A stretch of DNA of 40,466 bases from contig MERE01000101.1 in NCBI GenBank assembly GCA_001771975.1, positions 1 to 40,466 on the forward strand, in the 5' to 3' direction. The notes beneath the pieces were generated by a model. That model had not been told where the DNA came from and ran no database searches. It saw only the letters and a list, made by a program, of their open reading frames with translations. Positions 32,919 to 40,466 of the stretch are shown piece after piece. A program made the position numbers and the translations under genes. This DNA is from Betaproteobacteria bacterium RIFCSPLOWO2_02_FULL_68_150. Lineage in GTDB: Bacteria > Pseudomonadota > Gammaproteobacteria > Burkholderiales > SG8-39. Each line of letters starts with the position of its first letter. Position 1 is the stretch's first letter.

Positions 32919-34583
32919 CTACACCTTGAGCGGCCGGAAGCGGATGCGCCTGGGCCGCGCCGCCTCCTCGCCGAGGCGCTTGACCTTGTCGGCCTCGTAC
33001 TCGTGATAGTTGCCGGCGAAGAACACCGCCTGCGAGTCGCCCTCGAAAGCAAGGATGTGGGTCGCGATGCGATCGAGGAACCAGCGGTCGTGCGAGATGA
33101 CGAGCACGCAGCCGGCGTATTCGAGCAATGCCTCCTCGAGCGCGCGCAGCGTCTCGACGTCGAGGTCGTTCGAGGGTTCGTCTAGCAGCAGCACGTTGGC
33201 GCCGGAAGCGAGCATCTTGGCGAGGTGCAGGCGGCCGCGTTCCCCGCCCGAGAGCTGGCCCACCAGCTTCTGCTGGTCGGCGCCGCGGAAATTGAAGCGC
33301 GCCAGATACACCCGCGACGGCATGCGGAACGTGCCGACCGCGATCTCATCCTGGCCGCCGGAGACATCTTCCCACACGCTCTTGTCCGCGATGAGCGCGT
33401 CGCGCGACTGATCGACGTGCGCCAGCTTCACCGTTTTGCCGACGCGGATCTCGCCGGAGTCGGGCTTCTCCTTGCCGGTGATCATGCGGAACAGGGTCGA
33501 CTTGCCGGCACCGTTCGGCCCGATGATGCCGACGATCGCGCCGGGCGGCACCGCGAACGAGAGCTGGTCGATCAGCAGGCGCTCGCCGTAGCCCTTGGAG
33601 ACGTTGCTGAACTCGATCACCTCGTTGCCGAGGCGCTCGGCGACCGGGATGAAGATCTCCTGGGTCTCGTTGCGCGCCTGGTGTTCCTGCGACGACAGTT
33701 CCTCGAAGCGCGCCAGGCGCGCCTTCGACTTCGCCTGCCGGCCCTTGGGATTCTGGCGCACCCATTCCAGTTCCGCCTGCATCGACCGGATGCGCGCCGC
33801 CTCCTGGCTGGCCTCGACTTCGAGGCGCTTTTCCTTCTGCTCCAGCCACGAGGAATAGTTGCCTTGCCACGGAATTCCATGGCCGCGGTCGAGCTCGAGT
33901 ATCCAGCCGGCGGCGTTGTCGAGGAAATAGCGATCGTGCGTGACCGCGACCACTGTACCGGGAAAGCGCTGCAGGTACTGCTCGAGCCATTCGACGCTTT
34001 CGGCGTCGAGGTGGTTGGTGGGTTCGTCGAGCAGCAGCAGGTCGGGCTTGGACAGCAGCAGCCGGCAAAGCGCCACGCGCCGCTTTTCTCCGCCCGAAAG
34101 CTGCGCGACTTTCTGCTCCCAAGGCGGCAAGCGCAACGCATCGGCCGCGATCTCAAGCTGGTGCCCGACATCGCTGCCGCCCGCGCTGATCACTGCCTCG
34201 AGCCGCGCCTGCTCTTCGGCCAACTGGTCGAAATCCGCGTCGGGCTCCGAATATGCGGCGTAGACCTCGTCGAGCCGCTTTTTTGCCAGTGCGGTCTCGC
34301 CCAGGCCCTCCTCTACGCACTCGCGCACGGTGCGCGCCGGATCGAGCTGCGGCTCCTGCGGCAGATGGCCGACGCGGATCCCCGGCATGCGGATCACTTC
34401 GCCTTCGTAATTGTCGTCCTCGCCCGCCATGATGCGCAGCAGCGTCGACTTGCCCGAGCCGTTGAGACCCAGCACGCCGATCTTGGCGCCCGGGAAAAAA
34501 TTGAGCGAGATGTTCTTGAGGATGTTGCGCTGGGGCGGCACTTTCTTGCTCACCCGGCGCATCGTGTAGACGTATTTGGCCAT
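32919..34583 (-). CDS. ettA: Energy-dependent translational throttle EttA (ABC-F)
   Basis: Soluble ABC-F ATPase of 554 residues, matching the usual EttA length. It binds the ribosomal E site and gates the first steps of elongation according to ATP/ADP level. Two ABC domains are complete: Walker A GLNGSGKST and GPNGAGKST, signature LSGGEKRR and LSGGERGR, Walker B LLLLDEPTNHLD and VLLLDEPSNDLD. The interdomain linker with charged coiled-coil segments (about 240-300) and the EttA-type start MAKYVYTMRRVSKKVPP are present. An in-frame ATG 15 nt upstream adds only MRWVN. A terminator-like hairpin ends 15 nt before the chosen start. The acyltransferase gene follows in the same transcript. Confidence 0.96.
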   Translation of the reverse strand: MAKYVYTMRRVSKKVPPQRNILKNISLNFFPGAKIGVLGLNGSGKSTLLRIMAGEDDNYEGEVIRMPGIRVGHLPQEPQLDPARTVRECVEEGLGETALAKKRLDEVYAAYSEPDADFDQLAEEQARLEAVISAGGSDVGHQLEIAADALRLPPWEQKVAQLSGGEKRRVALCRLLLSKPDLLLLDEPTNHLDAESVEWLEQYLQRFPGTVVAVTHDRYFLDNAAGWILELDRGHGIPWQGNYSSWLEQKEKRLEVEASQEAARIRSMQAELEWVRQNPKGRQAKSKARLARFEELSSQEHQARNETQEIFIPVAERLGNEVIEFSNVSKGYGERLLIDQLSFAVPPGAIVGIIGPNGAGKSTLFRMITGKEKPDSGEIRVGKTVKLAHVDQSRDALIADKSVWEDVSGGQDEIAVGTFRMPSRVYLARFNFRGADQQKLVGQLSGGERGRLHLAKMLASGANVLLLDEPSNDLDVETLRALEEALLEYAGCVLVISHDRWFLDRIATHILAFEGDSQAVFFAGNYHEYEADKVKRLGEEAARPRRIRFRPLKV

Positions 34584-34598
34584 GTTTACCCAGCGCAT

Positions 34599-34628
34599 AA
34601 AAAGGGCGCCAGATTACAGGATGCGCCC
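34599..34628 (-). terminator. Terminator-like hairpin between the unknown gene and ettA (minus strand)
   Basis: On the minus strand GGGCGC (34628-34623) and GCGCCC (34609-34604) flank a 13-nt loop and are followed by five T. It stands 15 nt after the stop of the upstream unknown gene and only 15 nt before the ettA start, so it could end the upstream transcript or attenuate ettA. Confidence 0.6.
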
Positions 34629-34643
34629 GCGCGCGGGTACCGT

Positions 34644-35192
34644 TCAGCCGCGCGGCAGCAGGAATGCGAACACCGCCCCGAGAGTTCTCAGCAGGGTCAG
34701 CGTGCGCGGATCCCCCTGGCGCACCTTTGCGGCCGCTTCGACCCGGATTTCGGATGCGCGCAGCGCACCGGCGTCCTCTGGCGCGCAGAATAGACACTGA
34801 AGGTGAAAATCCACCACGGTGTTGCGCGGCAACGGGCGGATCTCGTAGACCAGGGCTTGCGCCACTTCCCGGTGAGCGATTACGGGATCCGGCCGGCGTT
34901 CGGTGCTGGCGCGAATGTCGAATACCCGCGTGCTGATCATCCAGCGCGAAGCCGCGGCCGGCAGGTGAAGGAGGACCACGTCCTGCTCGACGTTTCCAGT
35001 ATTCCCCACCGACACGCGCATCCAGGCCGCGCAGCCGCGCCCCGCGGGCGCATCGAAGCAGCCGAACTCGGTCAGCTCGCTCGAATAAAGCACTTCACGC
35101 GCCGGGATGAGCAGCGCCGCCACGCCGAGCGCGCAACCGACCGCGGCGGCGGCAATGCCCAACGCGACGCTCCTGTCCCGGCCCCAGCTCAC
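34644..35192 (-). CDS. Hypothetical membrane protein with two cysteine pairs
   Basis: Unrecognised 182-residue protein. An N-terminal helix (about 9-29) and a short C-terminal hydrophobic segment (about 165-180) flank a soluble part (30-160) that is likely periplasmic. The soluble part has four Cys: Cys45, Cys54, Cys133 and Cys136 (CLFC), which could form disulfides or bind a ligand. Its strand-rich pattern (AWMRVSVGNTGNVEQDVVLL) resembles an Ig-like or beta-sandwich domain, an impression only. It sits between ettA and the histidine kinase on the same strand, with its own terminator-like hairpin afterwards. No family could be named. Confidence 0.72.
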   Translation of the reverse strand: MSWGRDRSVALGIAAAAVGCALGVAALLIPAREVLYSSELTEFGCFDAPAGRGCAAWMRVSVGNTGNVEQDVVLLHLPAAASRWMISTRVFDIRASTERRPDPVIAHREVAQALVYEIRPLPRNTVVDFHLQCLFCAPEDAGALRASEIRVEAAAKVRQGDPRTLTLLRTLGAVFAFLLPRG

Positions 35193-35236
35193 GCCGGAGA
35201 GGTTACCTCAGGCGCCAGGCTTTCAGCCGGGGCGCC

Positions 35237-36487
35237 TCAGCCCGACGCCAGGCTGATGACGAAGCAGCATGCGGCGCGATCGTCCCCGACGCAGGTGGCG
35301 TCGCCGCCGTGCCGTCGCGCGATCTGGCGCACCAGCGCCAGCCCGAGGCCGGCGCCCTGGCCGGACCCGGGGCGGCGGTAGAACGGTTCGAACACGCGCT
35401 CGCGCTCGTCCTGCGGGATCCCGGCGCCGTGATCGCAGACCCGGATCTCGGCACCGCGCCCCGAATCCGCGACCCGTAGCTCGATCGGTGGCCTGCCGTG
35501 GCGCTGCGCGTTCTCGAGCAGATTGCGCACCAGCCGGCGCAGCAATCTCGGGTCGCCGCGCACCGTCACCGCCTGCCCGTCGAGCTCGGCCCCCTCGTAG
35601 CGCACGCACTCCTCGGCAGCGAGCGCCAGCAGATCGACCGGCTCGGCGGCTTCCAGCCCCTTCACCGCGTCGAGCCGGCTCGCGAGCAGAATCTCCTCGA
35701 TGAGCGCGTCCAGCTCGGCGATGTCCTGCTCGAGCTCCGCCTTGCGGCGCGGCTCGGCGCCCTGTTTCATCAGCTCGATCGCCATGCGGATGCGCGCCAG
35801 CGGCGTACGCAGTTCATGCGAGGCATTCGCCAGCAGGTTGCGGTGCGCGCCGACCAGCTGCTCGATGCGCGCTGCGGCGTCGTTGAAGCTCATCGCGAGC
35901 CGCGCCACCTCGTCGCGGCCCTCGACCTTGACGCGCGCCGCCAGATCGCCCGCGCCCAGCGCTTGCACGCCGCCGCGCAGATCCTCCAGCCGCCGCGTGA
36001 TGCGTCGCACCACGGGATAGGCGCCGACGCCGACCGCAAGCACGAGCAGCGCGAGGACCCATAACGGCCCCGGCCGGCGCGTGCGCCAGAAATAGTCGCG
36101 CGGAACGCGCGCGATCAGCCAGCGACCGTCGGCGAGCTGCACGCTCCATGCGGGCGGCCCGCCGTGACGGTAGATGCGTCCGCTATGGCTGCGCTCGGTC
36201 TCCGGCGGCGGCAACGGCCGGCCCGCCTGCGCGATCAGCGAGCGATCGGCGCCGTAGAGCGCCACATCGCCGCGCAGGCGTGCCGCGAGCCGGTCCACCG
36301 CCTCGCGCTGTGCCGCGGCTGGCGCGCCCGTCTCCGGCAGGCCCTGTCCCGCCTCGGCGACGACCTCTGCCGGATGGCGCGGTGCCATCTGATCGAGGTA
36401 AATCCACCACAGCGCTCCGGCGACCGAGGCGAACACCAGAAGGCTCGCCACGACGGTGAAATAGACCTGCAGGTACAGGCGCCTCAT
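35237..36487 (-). CDS. Sensor histidine kinase (CpxA/RstB-like architecture)
   Basis: Inner-membrane histidine kinase of 416 residues. Transmembrane helix 1 (about 9-30), a periplasmic sensor loop (about 31-140), helix 2 (about 141-160) and a HAMP domain (about 160-212) come first. The dimerisation domain has the H-box NASHELRTPLARIR with phospho-acceptor His224. The HATPase domain has the N-box LLENAQRHG, the G1 box CDHGAGIP and the G2 region GQGAGLGLALV. The start overlaps the regulator stop (ATGA), so the two proteins are made together. The Spy/CpxP-like protein encoded first in the operon points to an envelope-stress or metal signal, by analogy with Cpx. The signal is not shown by the sequence. 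Confidence 0.93.
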   Translation of the reverse strand: MRRLYLQVYFTVVASLLVFASVAGALWWIYLDQMAPRHPAEVVAEAGQGLPETGAPAAAQREAVDRLAARLRGDVALYGADRSLIAQAGRPLPPPETERSHSGRIYRHGGPPAWSVQLADGRWLIARVPRDYFWRTRRPGPLWVLALLVLAVGVGAYPVVRRITRRLEDLRGGVQALGAGDLAARVKVEGRDEVARLAMSFNDAAARIEQLVGAHRNLLANASHELRTPLARIRMAIELMKQGAEPRRKAELEQDIAELDALIEEILLASRLDAVKGLEAAEPVDLLALAAEECVRYEGAELDGQAVTVRGDPRLLRRLVRNLLENAQRHGRPPIELRVADSGRGAEIRVCDHGAGIPQDERERVFEPFYRRPGSGQGAGLGLALVRQIARRHGGDATCVGDDRAACCFVISLASG

Positions 36488-37173
36488 GGGTCCTGCGCTC
36501 GGGCGAACACGTAGCCTGCGCCCCGCACGGTGAGAATGCGGCGCGGTTTTTTCGGGTCGTCCTCGATCGCGGCGCGAATGCGCGACACATGCACATCGAT
36601 CGAGCGATCGAACGCCTCGAGCGGCTCGCCCTTGACGAGATCCATCAGCTGTTCGCGGGAGAGCACGCGGCCCGCGTGCTCGGACAACGCGAGGAGCAGG
36701 GCAAACTGATAGCCGGTGAGCGGCTTGTCGGCACCGTCCAGCCGGACCGTGCGGGCATCGCGGTCGATTTCGAGCCGGCCGAAGCGCAGCGCGCCGCCCG
36801 CCGAACCGCGCGATCCACGCCGCAGGATGGCGCGCAGCCGGGCCAGCAGCTCGCGCGGCTCGAAAGGCTTGGGCAGGTAGTCGTCGGCGCCCATTTCCAG
36901 GCCTACGATGCGATCGGCAGGGTCGCCGCGCGCGGTCAGCATCAGGATCGGCAGCGCGCTCGCCTGCCGAACGCGCCGGCAGACCTCGAGTCCGCTGAGA
37001 TCGGGCAGCATCAAGTCGAGTACCAGCGCATCGAACGGCTCGCGTGCGAGCCGCTCGATGCCGGAGCCGCCGCGGGGTTCCACCGCAACTCGATAGCCTG
37101 CCTCGCCCAGGTATTCAGCCACCATGCCGGCAAGGCGGGCGTCGTCCTCGATCAGCAGGATGCGCTGCGGCAT
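36484..37173 (-). CDS. OmpR/PhoB-type response regulator
   Basis: DNA-binding response regulator of 229 residues. The receiver domain has the acidic pair Glu9-Asp10-Asp11, phospho-acceptor Asp53 (LVLDLMLPD), Thr in MLTARGD and Lys in YLPKPFEP. The winged-helix output domain (about 128-225) has LTGYQFALLLALSEHAGRVL, DRSIDVHVSRIRAAIEDDP and TVRGAGYVFA. It is coupled to the downstream kinase by ATGA and lies 9 nt after the Spy/CpxP-like gene. It probably controls that operon itself: a GTAAA-N5-GTTAA element lies upstream of the first gene, similar in form to CpxR sites. Confidence 0.94.
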   Translation of the reverse strand: MPQRILLIEDDARLAGMVAEYLGEAGYRVAVEPRGGSGIERLAREPFDALVLDLMLPDLSGLEVCRRVRQASALPILMLTARGDPADRIVGLEMGADDYLPKPFEPRELLARLRAILRRGSRGSAGGALRFGRLEIDRDARTVRLDGADKPLTGYQFALLLALSEHAGRVLSREQLMDLVKGEPLEAFDRSIDVHVSRIRAAIEDDPKKPRRILTVRGAGYVFARAQDP

Positions 37174-37182
37174 CCGGCGAGT

Positions 37183-37710
37183 CTAGCCCCGATGCATGCG
37201 CCCGCCGCCGCGCCCGCCCCTTCGCTGCTGAATGTGCTGGGCAGCTTTCTTGCGCTGTTCAGGGGTCAGCACGTCGGCAGCATCGGCGAGTGCCTGCGAC
37301 AGGCGCTTCGATGCGGCGTCCGCCGCCTGGATCTGCTCGCCGCGCAGCCGCTCGAGCGCGGCACGGTCGACCGTAGGCGCAGACAGCAGCTCCATGCCGC
37401 GCTTGCGCGCCTCCGTCACCTTCTGGCGCAGCGGATGCAGTTCCTTCGCTGCGGACTTGGCGATCTCTACGAGCTTCGCGCTCTGCTCCGGCGTGGCGTC
37501 GACTTCAACCGCGAAGTGCTTCACCATGCGCTCGATGCGCTGGTCCAGTTGCGCTGCATCGAACCGGCCACCCATGAAACCGCGCCCCTGCGGGCCGTGA
37601 CCCGGGCCGCCGTGCGCCCAGGCGTTGACGCCGATGCCGGCGGCCAGGCTACCGACCAGTGTTGCGATCGTTGCGCGCCGGAAGAAGCGGCGCCTGCTGT
37701 TGTCTTCCAT
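37183..37710 (-). CDS. Spy/CpxP-like periplasmic protein
   Basis: Periplasmic protein of 175 residues. The N-terminus MEDNSRRRFFRRATIATLVG is a Tat-like or long Sec signal (cleavage probably after NAWA near 32). The mature part has a Gly/His-rich stretch (HGGPGHGPQGRGF) that might bind metal, then a long helical region with LTxxQ-family features: ATPEQSAKL (about 72) and LTPEQRKKAAQHIQ (about 148). The tail is Gly/Arg-rich. In the Cpx system such proteins hold down the kinase or act as chaperones. As the first gene before regulator and kinase it probably serves as accessory sensor or feedback protein; that role is inferred. AAGGAA precedes the ATG by 6-7 nt. Confidence 0.85.
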   Translation of the reverse strand: MEDNSRRRFFRRATIATLVGSLAAGIGVNAWAHGGPGHGPQGRGFMGGRFDAAQLDQRIERMVKHFAVEVDATPEQSAKLVEIAKSAAKELHPLRQKVTEARKRGMELLSAPTVDRAALERLRGEQIQAADAASKRLSQALADAADVLTPEQRKKAAQHIQQRRGGRGGGRMHRG

Positions 37711-37793
37711 GATGGTTCCTTTCGTTGGGTGAAAACCGGGATTCCGGTGAGGTGCAGTCTGCCCCGGACCCGTAAGCCGAATATCTCGGCCGC

Positions 37794-37808
37794 GTAAAGT
37801 TATGTTAA
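37794..37808. promoter_or_regulatory. CpxR-like direct-repeat element upstream of the Spy-regulator-kinase operon
   Basis: GTAAA-N5-GTTAA is one mismatch from the published CpxR half-site form GTAAA-N5-GTAAA. It lies about 85 nt before the start of the Spy/CpxP-like gene and overlaps the stop of the M20 peptidase gene. A GTAAG at about 37772 could be a further half site. The role in autoregulation is inferred. Confidence 0.35.
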
Positions 37809-39199
37809 GCGCCGGGCAATGTCGCTGATTCGCCCAGGTCCCACATCAATCCCGCCATCAGGCGCAGCGCATCGCGTGCCACAGGCGCCAGGAGGTGCTC
37901 GTTGGGGGCGTGCTGGCTGCACGACGCGTAGGAATGCGGGATCCAGACCGTCGGCAGGCCGAGCAGGTCGGCGAAGATGTCGTTCGGCAGCGAACCGCCG
38001 AGGTTGGGCAGGATCGCCGGCCGAATGCCGGACGTACGCTGCAGCGACTGCGCCGTCCAGCGCACCCAGGGATGTTCCGGATCCAGCCGGGTCGCTGCAA
38101 AGTAGCCGTCGCGCGCCGGCGTCACCTTGACCGCGCCATGACCGTGCCGTTCCAGGTGGCGGCGCAATGCCGGAACGATGTCCGCGGGGTCGATGCCCAC
38201 GACGTAGCGCAATTGCACGTGCGCGCTCGCGCGCGGCGGAATCGCATTGACCGGGAAATCCGGGTTGCCGCAGGTAAAGGCAAGCACTTCGAAACTCGAC
38301 CAGCCGAAAACGCGCTCGGCGGGCGACAGCCCCGGTTCGCCCCAGTCGGTGTCGATTGCAGGTCCGTCCGCACCCCCGTCCACTGCGCAATCGGCGAGTG
38401 CGGCGAGCACCGACGCGGTAAGCGATTGCGGGCGCCATTCCGGCACCTTGATCTCGCCCTTGGGGCCGGTGATCGCAGCCAGCGCCTGCGCGAGGATGAT
38501 CCCCGGATTGGCGAGCAGCCCGCCCCAATTGCCGGAATGGTGGCCGCCGGCGCGCAGGTCGATCGAGAGATCCATGTTCATCGCGCCGCGCGTGCCGAGA
38601 AAAATCGTCGGCCGGCCGGGGGCGAGGCGCGGTCCGTCGGAAGCGATCAGCACATCCGCCCGCAGGGCCTCACGGCGTTGCGCGCAGACTTCGCGCAGGC
38701 CCGGCGAGCCGATTTCCTCGCCCGTCTCGATGAGCAGCTTGAGGTTGAAACCGAGTTTGCCGCGCGTCTCCAGCACCGCCGCGAGCGCGGCCAGGTTGAT
38801 CGTATGCTGGCCCTTGTTGTCTGCGGTGCCGCGGCCGTAGAGGCGGTCGCCCTCGCGCGTCAGCGTCCAGGGGTCGAGCCCCGCGCGCCACAGGGCCTCC
38901 TGGCCGCGGATCACGTCGCCGTGGCCATAGGAGAACACCGTAACCGTTGACGGATCTTCGATACGCTCGGCGAGCAGGAACGGTCCCCCTGCCACTACGG
39001 GGTTCTCCAGAACCCGGCAGCGAAACCCCAGGCTTTCGAGGCTCGGCTGCATTTCCGCGGCGAGATAGCGCCTCAGATCCTCCCTGCGCCCAGGGTTCTG
39101 GCTTTCGGTCGGAATCGCGACCCGGCGCGCAAGGTCGGCGAAGAACTCGCCCTGGTCGAAATGGCGCTCGGCGCGCTGGATGGCCTGTTCCCTGCTCAC
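37805..39199 (-). CDS. M20-family metallopeptidase
   Basis: Cytosolic zinc-dependent peptidase or amidohydrolase of 464 residues, of the ArgE/DapE/CPG2/dipeptidase type. Metal and catalytic residues are His93 and Asp95 (YGHGDVIRG, a variant of the usual GHxDV), Asp127 (YGRGTADNKG), and Glu161-Glu162 (ETGEEIGS, the first being the general base). A dimerisation lid domain occupies about 205-325. The last metal His is likely in PHSYASCSQHAPNEH near the C-terminus. The length fits dipeptidase-like members. The start is GTG at 39199, overlapping the stop of a small upstream ORF. The substrate is not determined. Confidence 0.91.
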   Translation of the reverse strand: MSREQAIQRAERHFDQGEFFADLARRVAIPTESQNPGRREDLRRYLAAEMQPSLESLGFRCRVLENPVVAGGPFLLAERIEDPSTVTVFSYGHGDVIRGQEALWRAGLDPWTLTREGDRLYGRGTADNKGQHTINLAALAAVLETRGKLGFNLKLLIETGEEIGSPGLREVCAQRREALRADVLIASDGPRLAPGRPTIFLGTRGAMNMDLSIDLRAGGHHSGNWGGLLANPGIILAQALAAITGPKGEIKVPEWRPQSLTASVLAALADCAVDGGADGPAIDTDWGEPGLSPAERVFGWSSFEVLAFTCGNPDFPVNAIPPRASAHVQLRYVVGIDPADIVPALRRHLERHGHGAVKVTPARDGYFAATRLDPEHPWVRWTAQSLQRTSGIRPAILPNLGGSLPNDIFADLLGLPTVWIPHSYASCSQHAPNEHLLAPVARDALRLMAGLMWDLGESATLPGA

Positions 39200-39369
39200 G
39201 CAGGGATGGTACGACTCCCCGGGGTCCCGGGCGAGCGCAGCGCGGGAAGCTTGCGAAACTGCTCGGGCAACTCGACCCAGCCGGCAAACAGAACCTCCGG
39301 GCCGTAGCCGCCCGGCGGGGCCGCGCGGCGCGCCCGGAAGCGCGCGAAGATTCTGCCGAGAAGTCGCAT
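39196..39369 (-). CDS. Small ORF coupled to the M20 peptidase
   Basis: A 57-residue reading frame whose TGA stop overlaps the GTG start of the M20 peptidase gene. It has a basic N-terminus (MRLLGRIFARFRARRAAPPG) followed by YGPEVLFAGWVELPEQFRKL and a Pro-rich end. The middle looks protein-like and the overlap arrangement matches other coupled genes here. No family is recognised, no strong ribosome site is present, and it may be a coupling leader or a chance frame. Confidence 0.45.
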   Translation of the reverse strand: MRLLGRIFARFRARRAAPPGGYGPEVLFAGWVELPEQFRKLPALRSPGTPGSRTIPA

Positions 39370-39440
39370 GGTGCGGGTCGCAGTTTAGGCAGCGGTCATT
39401 ACACTGCCATGAACGGTCTAACGTCTGTGGCGGGAAAAGG

Positions 39441-39807
39441 TTGAACGCGACTGCAAATTTTCATTTACACGGCGAACTCGTGGCGCTGCTGCAGCGCGAG
39501 CGGCGCGGTGGGATTTTTGCCTGCACCTGCGCGCGCGCTGCCAGCCTGAAGAACGCCATCGAGACGCTGGGCGTGCCGCATACCGAGGTCGGCCGGCTGC
39601 TGGTGAACGGCGCGCCCGCGACCCTCGCGCGCACGGTGCGCGAGGGCGATGCGATCGAGGTCTTCCCGTGGCGCCGGGATGCGGGGGCGCACGAGAATGC
39701 GCTTTCCGACGCGAACATCCGGCGGGCGACGCACGCACTACCAGCGGATGCAGGCGGTGCTGCAGGGACTGCTGCCGGACGCCCCTTCAGCCGACTTGCC
39801 TGGCTAG
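39441..39807 (+). pseudogene. Mut7-C family gene with internal deletion and frameshift
   Basis: From a TTG at 39441 about 75 residues read as the N-terminal ubiquitin-like domain of Mut7-C proteins: NFHLHGELVALLQRERRGG, SLKNAIETLGVPHTEVGRLL, VNGAPATLARTVREGDAIEV, then FPW. After a short linker the frame fails. In another frame, from about 39733, the sequence THYQRMQAVLQGLLPDAPSA resembles the extreme C-terminus of the Mut7-C RNase domain and stops with TAG at 39805. The whole PIN-like RNase domain between them (about 130 residues) is missing, and 367 nt is not a multiple of three. So this is a decayed gene or an assembly deletion. Its TAG shares CTAG with the convergent gene's stop. Confidence 0.75.
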
Positions 39808-40466
39808 GCCCTCACATAGGCCCAGCCGCCCTGAAGACGCTTGACCACCTGGTCGAGCGCCGAAGGCGCGACCTCGACACCTGGCAGCAGCCGTACTACG
39901 ACGCCCTTCTCGCGCAGCCGGTCGATGCTCTGGTTGCACGCCACGAGGGTCACGCCGGGGTACGCGGCGCGTAGCGCAGCCAGCCGCTCCGGAAACGGGG
40001 CAACGTCGGAGCGCAGCATGTCGAGCCCGCTGCTGTTGGCGACGACCTCCACGCGCAGCCAGCGTCCATCCCGGCTCGCCGCGCGCAGCACATCCTCGAT
40101 CTCGTCCAGCGCCGTGCCAATCGTCTCGCGGCGCGAGGTACTGACGTGAACCAGAATGCGGTCGCCCACGACCTCACGCAGCGTCGCACCGGCCGTGAGC
40201 GCGCGCTCCAGCTCGATCGCCTCGGGGCCCCATGCCGAACGGCCCAGCCAGCCGGTCGCCACGCTCAAAAGGCAAACTGCCGCGATGGCGGCCCAGCGTG
40301 TTCCCCGCAAGGGTGCCCGGGGCGCGACCGCTGGCTGCGCGTATGCGTTCTGCACAAGGTCCTTCACCGCGCGGATGCCGCAAACCTGCGCGCGAAGACC
40401 CTCATCCTGCTGCAACCGCGCCGCGACACGGGCCCATTCGGCCTGGTCGAGCTCGCCGTCGACGAA
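39804..40466 (-). CDS. Anti-sigma-like membrane protein fused to a DsrE-type domain (5' end off window)
   Basis: At least 221 residues are visible; the start lies past the right edge. The first visible residues, FVDGELDQAEWARVAARL, followed by CGIRAVKDLVQNAYAQP, match the N-terminal segment of RseA/anti-sigma-like proteins (FVDGEL, helix bundle). One membrane helix follows (visible residues about 58-75). The outer part is DsrE/F-like: ILVHVSTSRRETIGTALDEI, RVEVVANSSGLDMLRSD, VTLVACNQS with a Cys as in DsrE relatives, and the family's usual end GWAYVRA. The arrangement is anti-sigma domain inside, DsrE-like domain in the periplasm. A sigma-factor gene would be expected just upstream, outside this window. 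The sulfur or redox role of the DsrE part is inferred. Confidence 0.82.
   Translation of the reverse strand, partial: FVDGELDQAEWARVAARLQQDEGLRAQVCGIRAVKDLVQNAYAQPAVAPRAPLRGTRWAAIAAVCLLSVATGWLGRSAWGPEAIELERALTAGATLREVVGDRILVHVSTSRRETIGTALDEIEDVLRAASRDGRWLRVEVVANSSGLDMLRSDVAPFPERLAALRAAYPGVTLVACNQSIDRLREKGVVVRLLPGVEVAPSALDQVVKRLQGGWAYVRA

Noticed and set aside
39180-39974. 264-codon plus frame continuing past the Mut7-C remnant
   Set aside because: After the ubiquitin-like domain it runs antisense through the DsrE-type gene; the C-terminal Mut7-C match is in another frame.

Overview
The window is GC-rich (I estimate mid-to-high 60s percent), densely coded DNA with GTG and TTG starts and many 4-bp stop/start overlaps. 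The gene set is a free-living proteobacterium's: bacterial GlnRS, EttA, ArfB, CspA, a PF04392 binding protein, a TAXI-type binding protein, DUF3300, NfeD/slipin and an OmpR-type two-component system with a Spy/CpxP-like protein. The style suggests a betaproteobacterium (Burkholderiales-like), but that is an impression, not a phylogeny. There is no rRNA, tRNA, CRISPR array, insertion sequence, integrase or phage module. No stretch over about 300 bases lacks a gene.

Layout. 1-7046 (minus): a tight catabolic operon of alpha/beta hydrolase, MFS transporter, HyuA, HyuB and a PaaK-like CoA ligase cut by the left edge. 7083-11495: a DMT exporter, then a CrtC/AttH-type lipocalin coupled to a large FtsX-type permease with no visible ATPase. 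11540-16910: a membrane class III nucleotide cyclase, an orphan PF04392 binding protein with an alcohol dehydrogenase-like gene, and glnS. 17107-23125: cspA with its own promoter and terminator, then two paralogous copies of an unknown two-gene cassette about 4.8 kb apart. Between the copies lie a GST, a 5'-truncated metallo-beta-lactamase remnant, a dienoyl-CoA isomerase-like crotonase and an acyl-CoA ligase. 23201-25515: arfB with a small Cys/His protein, a secreted small Sm-like protein and a membrane-anchored TAXI protein. 25721-29360: a DUF3300 protein, two SDRs and a LOG-family protein. 29357-34583: slipin-NfeD, an orphan NarL-type regulator, a PlsC-like acyltransferase and ettA. 34644-37710: an unknown membrane protein and the operon Spy-like / OmpR-type regulator / histidine kinase. 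37805-40466: an M20 peptidase coupled to a 57-codon ORF, a Mut7-C gene wrecked by an internal deletion, and an anti-sigma/DsrE fusion cut by the right edge.

The most unusual feature is the cassette family at 17376-17941 and 21911-23125. Each copy begins about 20 nt after a strong intrinsic terminator and shares a GGGGA-N6-ATG leader. Copy A sits directly behind cspA, whose own leader also holds a terminator-like hairpin. Copy B carries an additional ~130-residue domain and a preceding coiled-coil gene. I could not assign a function to these proteins. A terminator-gated, possibly CspA-responsive locus is an inference.
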